Shown one piece after another: positions 32,120-40,730 of a DNA stretch of 64,000 nucleotides. Under the pieces are notes generated by a model. It saw only the letters and a program-made list of their open reading frames with translations. It searched no databases and was not told the origin of the DNA. Location: NCBI GenBank assembly GCA_963978895.1, contig OZ022239.1, positions 12,389,274 through 12,453,273 of the forward strand, read 5' to 3'. The translations under genes were made by a program, and so were the position numbers. The stretch is from Erpobdella octoculata (taxonomy: Eukaryota > Annelida > Clitellata > Hirudinida > Erpobdellidae). Within the stretch, counting starts at the first letter, position 1. Each line of letters starts with the position of its first letter.

Positions 32120-33600
32120 TAAACTGTGTAAAGGACTTCAAGTGCGACGCGCGTGCAAGTCCGCTCCGCTATAGTTGAACCCGATACCTAAGCCGAGAGA
32201 GATAGGAATCCGATCACGGAAATCGCGATTTCTCAGAAACTGTAATAGCCAGCGACCTGAGATTTTGCACGTACAAGGGGGTCAATGAGATCTACTTCCG
32301 GTGCCGACCTTGGAAGTCTGTGCGACCACGCCCACTTCCGCTTTTGGGCTATAAACGCTTGGGGTCTATGTGCCCTAGCTGGAGTTTGAATCGCAGAGTC
32401 ACGTGATTTCCGGTTCCGGAGTTATGGGCGCTCAAAAATCGGTACCCTGGATTTGGCACTATTTTTGACCTACAGCCACCCCATCACACGAAACGGAGCT
32501 GCACTCTACATGAAAAGACGACCCCTGAATGGGACCATCTGATGGGGGTAGAATTTTTAAAACTAGTATTTCGGATATGGATTTATGGGCATTCAAAGAT
32601 GGCAGTTTTTTTTTTCAATTTTTTTCAGTTTCATGTCTGTCAGTTTGCACTCATTTATTTGTTCATGGATTCGAGTCCAAATACGCCAATTGTAAAAAAC
32701 TTCAAGTGCAATGCGCGGGGGAGTCCGTTATAGTTGAATACGACACCGAAGCCGGGAGGGATAGGAATCCAAACACGGAAATCGCGATTTGTCAGAAACG
32801 GTAATAGCCAGCGACCTGAAATTTTACCATTACAGGAAGGTCAACAAGACCTACTTACGGTGCCAACCGGAAATCTGTGCGATCATGCACTCTTCCGTTT
32901 TTGGGCTATAAACGCTTGTGGATTCGACGTTGAATATCTCCGGAACCACGTGACCTTGAAACACCAATCTCAAAAGGAACATAGAGATCCATGTGCCCTA
33001 ACTCGAGTTGGAATCGCATGGTCACGTGATTTCCGGTTCCGGAATTATGGGCACAAGAAAATAGGTACCCCAGATTCGGCACTATTTTTTTGTCCAACGC
33101 TACAGGCGCAACGGAGACGACCCCTGAATGGGACCATCTGATGGGAGTAGAATTTTTCAAATTCGTATTCCAGAAATGGATTTATGGGCGTTCAAAGATG
33201 GCGGGTTTTTTTTTAATTTTGGGCTATAAACGTTTGCGGAGTCGACGTTGAATGTCTCCGAAACCACGTGACCTTGAAAAACCAAACTTAAAAAAAACAT
33301 AGGGGTCCATGTGACTTCAGGTTCCGGAGTTATGGGCGCTCGAAAATTGGTACCCCGATTCGGCACTATTTTTTGACCCACGCTACAGCCAAAACGGAGC
33401 TGCACTCTGCATGAGAAGACGACCCCTGAATGGGACGATCTGATGGGGGGAAGAATTTTTCTAATTTGTATTCCGGATATGGATTTATGGGCGTTCAAAG
33501 ATGGCGATTTTTTTCATTTGTTTTCAGTTTCATGTCGGTAAGTTTGCACTCTCATTTATTCGTGCATAGAATCGATTCCGAATACGCCAAGTGTAATATA
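32120..33600. repeat. Tandem repeat of long units (about 0.45-0.57 kb), 2.5-3 diverged copies
   Basis: Copy 1 begins AAGGACTTCAAGTGCGACGC (32133). Copy 2 begins AAAAACTTCAAGTGCAATGC (32696). A partial copy starts inside at TTTTGGGCTATAAACG (33217). Shared words include GGAATCCGATCACGGAAATC / GGAATCCAAACACGGAAATC, CACGTGATTTCCGGTTCCGG and CTGAATGGGACCATCTGATG. It is GC-richer than its surroundings. Open frames on both strands (32529-33498) have no recognisable domain and shift between copies, so I treat it as a non-coding satellite-like or transposon-derived repeat. Confidence 0.8.
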
Positions 33601-33711
33601 GTGTGAGCATCTACTTATTCTTTTTGCTCTATTATTCTTTTATAAAACACTACGATTCATAAATGAATATTGATTTATTAAATGCTTGTATTCAACTTCA
33701 CTAGTTTCTCT

Positions 33712-33916
33712 GTTTGTTTGTTTGTTTGTTTGTTCGTTCGTTCGTTCGTTCGTTTGTTCGTTCGTTCGTTCGTTCGTTCGTTCGTTCGTTCGTTTGTTTG
33801 TTTGTTTGTTTGTTTGTTTGTTTGTTTGTTTGTTTGTTTGTTTGTTTGTTTGTTTGTTTGTTTGTTTGTTTGTTTGTTTGTTTGTTTGTTTGTTCGTTTG
33901 TTTGTTTGTTTGTTTG
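33712..33916. repeat. (TTTG)n / (TTCG)n mixed microsatellite
   Basis: Blocks of TTTG and TTCG alternate: TTTG at 33712-33732, mostly TTCG at 33733-33792, then TTTG. This points to spread of a T-to-C variant by slippage. The frames on both strands here are artefacts. Confidence 0.97.
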
Positions 33917-34079
33917 TCTGTGGTCATCAAATCTTAGAAACAAAAATTCACCTACTTTTCGACCACCTAGAGCTCTAAACGTTCCAGGAAAGCTTTATTC
34001 TGGATGACAATAAATGATTTGAATGTTTCCAACATGAATTAAACCTTAAATCAATTAAAATTAGATCAAATTAATCAAG

Positions 34080-34210
34080 TTGTTTATGTATAAGACGCCA
34101 GAGGTCCAAGATAATTAAACAGTACGGATGTTTATTTATAAGTCGCCAGAGGTTCAAAATAATTGAACAGTGCGGATGTTTATTTATGAGTCGCCAGAGT
34201 TCCAAAAACG
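34080..34210. repeat. Local tandem repeat of about 57 bases, 2-3 copies
   Basis: GTTTATKTATAAGWCGCCAG, AGGTYCAARATAATTRAACA and GTRCGGATG are repeated at 34081, 34129 and in part at 34178. Confidence 0.75.
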
Positions 34211-34619
34211 GTTGTTTTAGATTCAAAAATTTTAGTTCGTTGACTCATATAAGAGGCAAATAAAAGATTTTTTTTTAATATTTTTTATTTTTAATTGTTT
34301 TAAATTCCACATTACAGTTTATTAAATATAAACTTCATTAAAGTGTTTAATTATTTAAACGCTGTTTCCCGTTTTTATCTGAAAATGTCTATGCTTGTCA
34401 ATCAAACTTTTGGGTATGGGTTTTTCCTAATTAAACAATTAACTACTTCCTACCGGGAACTAAACTAAAGTTACTAAACTCAACTACTTAACTGAAACTG
34501 ACTGATGAGTGATAACTGTCAGAATGTTTTCGATTACGATCTTCAAAGGATCTCAAAGTATTTTTTGTATTTGTTTTGATTTTACTTTTGAGATTTGACA
34601 TTAGATATGTAACGTGCCT

Positions 34620-34750
34620 GCAGTTAATAAGTTCAGTGAGCCAAATCGCTGGTAATTAACACGGGAAAATAAAAGTTCGTGCATTTGTGCCTAATATATA
34701 TAAAAAAAATTATATATTTTATTACAAAATTAATGGTATAAATTATTTTG
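34620..34750. mobile_element. Left part of a foldback MITE, interrupted by the 34751-36922 element
   Basis: GTGAGCCAAATCGCTGGTAA, TTAACACGGGAAAATAAAAG and GTGCATTTGTGCCTAATATA match the arms of the complete copy at 38226-38812. The copy stops where the next element begins, after TTATTTTG. Confidence 0.75.
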
Positions 34751-35227
34751 GGTAAAGTTCTAGTATAGCGTCATCGGCCGATTTCTATGAAAAATGACCG
34801 GGTTTTAACGGAAATGATGTTCAAAACATAAGTAAAGTCTAATTACAACATAAATTACTAAAAAAACCAGAAATTATATCACTTTAGAACATTTAAAAAT
34901 TGCTGCCGAAGCTTATGATGAAGATCTATTTGTCAATAGCGATAGAAGTGAACAGTTGGAATAAAGAAAGGTAATCTTTCCCACGGACGGCCCGTGTGGC
35001 GTATTAATACATAATTCTCCGCTATAATTAACTATAAACACGATGAAAAGTAAACACTAGTTTAAAAATTATGATAATTAGTATAAATAATTTATTTAAA
35101 ATGGGAAAATGTTATATAAAATTATTTTAATTAAATAAATAATGTAATTATAATTTAAAAAATTTTACATAGACAAAATTTGAGTTTTAAGGAAAAGTGT
35201 AAACGAAGGAATCGCGTAGCGTGTTAT

Positions 35228-35662
35228 ATAACGTTATAACTATTACCACGGCGGTAGGCGCCGGTATGCGATCTTTTTATTAATTTTATTTTTTACACTA
35301 TATAGTATATTCAAACTCAGAATTTGTACCTTTATTGAAAATATTAGTAAAATTAAAAAAATATATATTGAAACTTTTTATGCGACTACCTAGGATAGGG
35401 GTAGGGATAGGGTTATGGGTAGGGTTAGGGGTAAAGTTAGGGGTAGGGGTAATTCAAAATTCAAAATACTACACGAAAAAAAAAGAATATTCCATTGTAT
35501 TACTTCTTCTACTTTCACATAATGATATGCAACACTTGGATGGCATTATCAAGTAACTATAAAAAAAAGTTTAAGAAAAGATTAAGAAAATAAACTATGT
35601 ACATTTTACAGATTGCAATCACGGCGAACCGCCGGGGCAATAGCAGCGACCTTATATAAAGT
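35228..35662. mobile_element. MITE related to 17777-18268, with TTAGGG patch
   Basis: The start TTATAACTATTACCACGGCG, GTAGGCGCCGG and the end GAACCGCCGGGGCAATAGCA, GCGACC match words of the 17777-18268 region. The inner GGGTTA-like run lies at 35390-35452. Confidence 0.6.
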
Positions 35663-35720
35663 GACTAGCGGGGTTTACTTCGTTGTTTCTCTCGCCTTTT
35701 GTACTTTATCGTTTTACATA
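35663..35720 (-). mobile_element. Reversed end of the CCCCGCTAGT repeat family
   Basis: ACTAGCGGGGTTTACTTCGT, TGTTTCTCTCG is the reverse of the ends at 15475, 36585 and 52450. Confidence 0.5.
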
Positions 35721-36369
35721 GAAAAAGTTTTAAAATTAAAATTTAATTTTTTTTTATAACTGAGTTTGTTTTTTAAATAAAATTTTATTATAAACTAATT
35801 TTATTTATTTTTTATTCATTTCATTCATACGATCATCGTACCTCACCACTCACAACTACGATGTAAATAGTGCTTGGAAGGTACTACTTACCGTTTTCAA
35901 AGTCTCTCAAATTGTGATAAATGTTTTTTTTTTAAATTAAATTTGGTATTAAATTTGTTTTTTTAGGTTATTGTAACAAAATAAAAATAATACGACTATT
36001 TTTTCGGCACGGGCCGTCCGTAGGAAAGATTACCTAAAGAAAATAAAAATTAAACACATTTAAAATAAAAATAGACAGTTTAGGAAAAGAAATTAAACAT
36101 ATAAATTATGAAAATTAAAACTTGAAAAATAACAGTTTGTTTTAGAAGTACGGGCTACGTAACCCGCTCCATATCTAAAACAGTTTCTTTAAATGCGACG
36201 GTTTTGTCAATATGCCTTAAGACAAATAAAAAAACATTAAGAACAATAAATAACCAGCCGAAAACCAAGAAAAAATAAAATAATATCAAAGTAAAAGTAC
36301 TTGGTTGTCTTTATTACGGTATCCACCATATTTCTTGGAGTAGAAATTCTGAGTTTTAGAGGTCATGAT

Positions 36370-36585
36370 TGGTTCCAGAATCGTGTGGAGAACGAGAAAG
36401 TGACCAGGAAAAGGAGAGCAAGCGTGAGCGAGAAAGCGATCGAGAGCGGAAAAGTGACCAGGGGCGGGAAAGCGACCGGGAGCGGGAAAACTACCGGGAG
36501 CGTAAGAGTAAGCGGGAAGGAAAACGGGAGCGAGAGAAAAAAACGATAGAAAAACCACGGGCAAGGCCGGGTACCCCGCTAGTCA
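36370..36585 (+). mobile_element. GC-rich repeat ending CCCCGCTAGT
   Basis: GAGCGGGAAAG/GAGCGAGAAAGCG units lead to GGGCAAGGCCGGGTACCCCG, CTAGT. It belongs to the same family as 15226-15475. The open frames on both strands (36286-36620) reflect the repeat. Confidence 0.6.
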
Positions 36586-36922
36586 CGGATAAATTTCCGC
36601 TCAGCGCTTTGATTTTTTAAAATTTAAGATGCATATTAAATAATTAAACAATTATTTTGAACCCTTTAACATTTATTTTTTTATTTTAATATTTTATTTT
36701 TATATTAACTCTTTCTTACTTTTCGTTCCTTGAATTGTATTATTCCGCGTATCAACATTGCCTTTGGATATTTTTGCTTAAAGTCGGTTTTTAGTAAGTT
36801 TTTCTGTAAAAAAAACTTGTTTGTAGTATGTTCTGATAATGTTCTGAGTTTATTCTATTAAACAGTTTTTTAAACCGTGTTTTTATGGAAATCGGCCGAT
36901 GACGCTATACTAGAACTTTACC

Positions 36923-37340
36923 TTATTTTGGTTAAGTTCTAGTCCTAGTAATAGCGTCCCAAACCGATTTCGATGAAAAATGATCGATTTTTAACGTAAA
37001 TGATATTTAAAACATAAATAAAGACTAATTACAACATAAATAGGTAAAGTTCTAGCATAGCGTCCCAAAACGATTTAGATGAAAACACGGTTTAAAAACA
37101 GTTTAATAGATTAAGCACAAAACATTAGAACGATTTACAAACAATTTTTTATAGAAAAACTGACTAAAAACCGACTTTAAGCGAAAATATCCAAATGCAG
37201 TGTTGACACGCAGAATAATACAATTCAAGGAATGAAAAGTAAGGAAGAGTTAATATCAAAATAAAATAACAAGTAAATTTTAAAATGTTAAAAATAAAAC
37301 TAATTATTGAACATGCAAATAAATTAAATATTAAGTTTAA
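36923..37340. repeat. Palindromic cluster of element ends
   Basis: GTTAAGTTCTAGTCCTAGTA (36931) and GGTAAAGTTCTAGCATAGCG (37032) are further copies of the 34751 end. The stretch 37080-37310 is the reverse of 36660-36880 (compare AATAATACAATTCAAGGAAT with ATTCCTTGAATTGTATTATT). Together they form an imperfect palindrome of about 650 bases centred near 36990. Confidence 0.75.
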
Positions 37341-37526
37341 AAAAATCTGAGCGGAAATTTATCTATGATGTGAATTTATTCATTAATTCAATGGCCAAAA
37401 TACCTAAATAAAGTAAATAATGACTAAAAAATAACATTAAATCATTAAAATAAAGAGAAGTCTCTTCGACTAGCTGTGGTGGTGGAGGATGCTGAAGTCT
37501 ATCGCGTTCTTGCTTATTCATAACTA

Positions 37527-37835
37527 GCGGGGAACCCGACGATTCCCGGGGTTTTTATATCGTTTTTCTCTCTCTTGTTTCCCCCCTTGCTCTCACGTTC
37601 CCGGTGGCTTTTTCGTTCCCGCCTGCTCTCCTGTTTCAGGTCGCTTTCCCGCTCCTGGTCGCTTTTCCATTCCCGGACACTTTCCCGTTTATGCTGCTTA
37701 ATTATTGTTTTTAATGTTTTCTTTATTTGTCTTAATGCAGTCGGGAGCGGGAAAGCGGTCGGGAGTGAGAAAGCAAGCGGGGAAGGAAACGGGAGCGAGA
37801 GAAAAACGATAGAAATACCCTGGATCCCCCGCTAG
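37527..37835. mobile_element. Short element with ACTAGCGGGG ... CCCCGCTAGT ends
   Basis: This is the only copy in the window with both ends. The left end ACTAGCGGGGAACCCGACGA and the right end TGGATCCCCCGCTAGT are inverted. The internal GC-rich units are also arranged as inverted arms around an AT-rich centre. Small enough to be a MITE or a Helentron-type non-autonomous element. Confidence 0.65.
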
Positions 37836-37839
37836 TTAT

Positions 37840-38225
37840 AGATAAATTTCCGCTCAGCGCTCTGATTTTTTTAAATTTAAAATGCTTATTAAATAATAAA
37901 AAAAATATTTTTAATCTTTTAAAATGTATTTGTTATTTTATTTTAATATTAACTATTCCTTACTTTTCATTCATTTAAATTTTATTATTCCGCGTATCAA
38001 CACTGTCTTATATTTAATCTTTTAAAATGTATTTGTTATTTTATTTTAATATTAACTCTTCCTTACTTTTCATTCATTGAAATTTTATTATTCCGCGTAT
38101 CAACAATGTCTTTGGATAATTTTGCTTAAAGTTGGTTTTTAGTCAGTTTTTCTGTAAAACTTTTTCGTAATATGTTCTTATAATGTTCTATGCTTATTCT
38201 ATTAAACAGGTTTTTAAACCGTATT
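37840..38225. repeat. Diverged copy of the element body seen at 36590-36880, with inner duplication
   Basis: AGATAAATTTCCGCTCAGCG, TATTCCGCGTATCAACACTG and GTTTTTAGTCAGTTTTTCTG repeat words of 36580-36850. The block ATCTTTTAAAATGTATTTGT...CGCGTATCAACA occurs twice here (about 37912 and 38018). Confidence 0.75.
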
Positions 38226-38279
38226 TTTAGTGAGCCAATTAACACGGGAAATTAAAAGTTCGTGCATTTGTGCCTTATA

Positions 38280-38350
<71 letters not shown>

Positions 38351-38812
38351 TATATATTTTATTACAAAATTAAATGGTATAAATTATTTTAAAATGCACG
38401 ATAAATTGACCGAGTTATTAGACAAAAACGAATAAGCTTGGAGTTCCATGTGTGGACGCATGCACTTTAGCAGGATGCACATACAAATCCAACATTTTCA
38501 TAAACGCCTTTTTAAAAAGACATCGTTAGATCACAAAACCTTTTTTTGTTTCCGAATATGAATCAAATGAACATGATTAATGCAATCACGTCACTCCGTG
38601 TAATAAGAAGCATGCAGTAGATTGAGGTGCTTGTAAGTAAGCTTATTCGTTTTTGTCTAATAACTCGGTCAATTTATCGTGCATTTTAAAATAATTTATA
38701 CCATTAATTTTTTTAATGAAATATGTAATTTTTGTATATATATTAGGCACAAATGCATGAACTTTTATTTTCCTGTGTTAATTACCAGCGACTTGGCTCA
38801 CTGAGCTAACTT
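38226..38812. mobile_element. Foldback MITE, about 0.59 kb, complete copy
   Basis: The left arm TGAGCCAATTAACACGGGAA, ATTAAAAGTTCGTGCATTTG and the right arm read in reverse, TGAGCCAAGTCGCTGGTAAT, TAACACAGG..., GTTCATGCATTTGTGCC, pair. Further in, AAAACGAATAAGCTTGGAG pairs with AAGTAAGCTTATTCGTTTTT. Most of the element can fold on itself. It includes an (AT)n run at 38279-38347. Confidence 0.8.
38279..38347. repeat. (AT)n dinucleotide run
   Basis: About 34 TA units inside the foldback MITE. Confidence 0.95.
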
Positions 38813-39044
38813 CAGGCACGTATATATGTATATGAAGTTTAATCGTTTAGTTTAAAAACTCTTTTGAATTTACGAGTAAAAGCGAATAATTCGTGGTTCC
38901 AAACATAAACAAATTTTTACCGGCATAAGCTCTACCTTCAAAATTTTTAACTCCACCTACCATAGATGTATATACTATAATAACAACTCAATATGAACTG
39001 AACCCTAATATAAAAATGATGGCATATAGAATTATAAAACCTTT

Positions 39045-39080
39045 AATAACCCTGAGCAATGCTGGATTACCCCGCTAGTT
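39045..39080 (+). mobile_element. Solo end of the CCCCGCTAGT family
   Basis: AATAACCCTGAGCAATGCTG, GATTACCCCGCTAGT is a diverged copy of the ends at 15475 and 36585. Confidence 0.5.
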
Positions 39081-39389
39081 AAAAATTAATTGCTTTTACC
39101 ATTATAAGCTTCTTTAGAGAAATTTGGCTTTTCTCAAAAAACTTCTGTGCCTTAGTGACTTGCTTGCGAGACACTCCTTATGCTGATACCGCAAAAATAT
39201 TACGGCGAAGGGCTTATTTATATGACAATATTACTTCATTATTCGGCTTCGACTGCGTTTTTAAGCCGAAGACCGAATATTTTTGAATATCTAAATTTCG
39301 AGTTAAAGCAAAGGTGAAGTTCAGTTATTCCCTATATAGTGTGTGCACTGTCAATAGATTCTACATTATAAGTTTAATTTTTGGTTAGT

Positions 39390-39465
39390 TCTATTGTCCC
39401 GGCGGTGCGCTGTGGCAATAAACGACGAAATTGCTATTGACCAGCTGACTTTTTCATATTAATTT
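39390..39465. mobile_element. Fragment of the 17777-18268 MITE family
   Basis: TCTATTGTCCCGGCGGTGCG, CTGTGGCAATAAACGACGAA and ATTGCTATTGACC resemble the terminal block with CAATAARCGGTAAAATTGCT. Confidence 0.5.
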
Positions 39466-39949
39466 TATTTTAAATATTTTTCAGGACCAGCACAATAGGA
39501 GAACTTTACTTAGAAAACTAGCATGTCATCTTCTGAAATAATTCATATACTGCGTAAGTGTTAATATGCGTTATCATGGTATGCTTTGCTACAGGTTTAG
39601 GCTAATCAGCTCAGAGACTATATTTCAACAGAACCTTGAGGGGTCAACATGTTGAAGAGACCCACATGTTCAATTTTTTATTTGGGGGGAGTTGTCAAAG
39701 GTACTTTAAAGGTTCTTGAAACTTCTACACTTCCTTCCAAAAAAGATGATCAACCCCTGAAATGACATCTCTGAACCATCTGCCAACAATTTTTACAGGA
39801 CATCATTATGTTATAAAAAAAAGAATCGAAAAACTAAAACTAATTTAATGGATAAACATTTTTTATTAACAGCGTGGCACAAAAAACAGTTGGCATAACA
39901 GAATAAACAAATATTGATAAATGAATAGAAATAAATCACCACTTTTTTA

Positions 39950-40305
39950 AATCCCTTATATTAACATCGCTGCCGGTCTTGCTTGCTTGAATGTTTGCAA
40001 ACCTTGAAAGTGAAAATTAACTAACTTATCGTCATCCAATCGAGCTGAAATTTGAAATAAAGGCTTGCTACTCATGAAAACGCATTCTATTAAAGTTTGA
40101 AAACATTTTTAAAAAAATGTTTGTAATTAAAAATAAACAAAATTTAAAACAAATCAAATGCAATTATGTAGATGTTTACATATATAAATTCAACAAATGT
40201 AGTTTTAAAAGAATTTTTTTGCAATAAATGAAAAGCTGGCAAATCCTGAAATATGAGAGATTTTTGAAAAAGACCTGTTTTTTACGACTTACTTGTTATG
40301 TATCA
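39950..40305 (-). repeat. Dispersed repeat, copy B (inverted relative to 20308-20650)
   Basis: CTTGCTTGAATGTTTGCAAA, CCTTGAAAGTG..., TGCAATAAATGAAAAGC and TTTTTGAAAAAGACCTG are the reverse of copy A words. Confidence 0.7.
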
Positions 40306-40443
40306 CTTCTCCCAGTCATCAATTTTTTTAGAAGGGGCATCATTTAGTACCTTGTCTCCAGGTCCCAAACTTAGCGTTTCATCTTGGGCGTTTCATCATT
40401 GGGTGTCTCACTTTAGGTACACTTGACACATCATTGTGTAAGC

Positions 40444-40530
40444 CAGTGGTTCTCAACCTTTTTTGAGGATTGGCACAACGAAAGGGATGTTTTAAAAATA
40501 AATAGTGAAACCATAATATGAGCACTGAGC
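40444..40530 (+). mobile_element. Solo hAT terminus 110-200 bases ahead of the cytokine receptor start
   Basis: CAGTGGTTCTCAACCTTTTT is the terminal sequence of a very widespread hAT group. I see no partner end within several kb, so this is a truncated copy. It lies 196 bases before the receptor ATG. Confidence 0.6.
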
Positions 40531-40639
40531 ACATAGTAAGAATTTGATGAACATTTTAAGAAGTATTTTTGCATTGTTTGAATTTTTTTTAACTGTAGCT
40601 GGCGAAATTATCTAACATCTCTACCTCAGAAGGGAAAGA

Positions 40640-40730
40640 ATGAATTTTAGTTTTTCACAACTGCTACAATGGACAGTTTCTGGATACTTCATTTTTTATT
40701 TACATATAAGTTGTTCTGGGCTAGAAGCAG
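40640..40730 (+). CDS. Cytokine-receptor-like exon 1: signal peptide
   Basis: ATG at 40640 opens MNFSFSQLLQWTVSGYFIFY, then LHISCSGLEA, a clear signal peptide with a hydrophobic core and a likely cleavage after Cys-Ser-Gly or nearby. It ends in phase 1 at GCAG/GTTTGT. The context AAAGAATGA is acceptable. A longer frame starting at 40669 is out of register. Confidence 0.7.

Larger units (their letters stand above)
34962..36042. mobile_element. Nested inverted-repeat element (34970-36034) with TSD TAAAGAAA
   Basis: The left end GGTAATCTTTCCCACGGACG, GCCCGTG and the right end read in reverse, GGTAATCTTTCCTACGGACG, GCCCGTG, match over about 27 bases. The duplication TAAAGAAA is perfect (34962-34969, 36035-36042). 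It holds a MITE-like block (35230-35660) with a telomere-like patch, related to 17777-18268. No coding capacity. Confidence 0.85.
34743..36930. mobile_element. Inverted-repeat transposon (34751-36922) with TSD TTATTTTG
   Basis: The ends are GGTAAAGTTCTAGTATAGCG, TCATCGGCCGATTTCTATG on the left and the near-identical reverse on the right, at least 40 bases with few changes. The flanking TTATTTTG is perfect at 34743-34750 and 36923-36930. The 2172-base body has no transposase, so it is non-autonomous. It contains another complete insertion (34970-36034). Extra copies of the end sequence at about 36931 and 37032 create a large palindrome to the right. An 8-base duplication fits hAT or Merlin; GGTA ends do not decide it. 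Confidence 0.82.

Noticed and set aside
32529..33498. Several overlapping 80-135-codon open frames as a gene cluster
   Set aside because: They lie in diverged tandem repeat copies, change frame between copies and show no domain.
33640..34007. Leu-Phe-Val-Cys and Asn-Lys-Gln-Thr repeat proteins
   Set aside because: Artefact of the TTTG/TTCG array.
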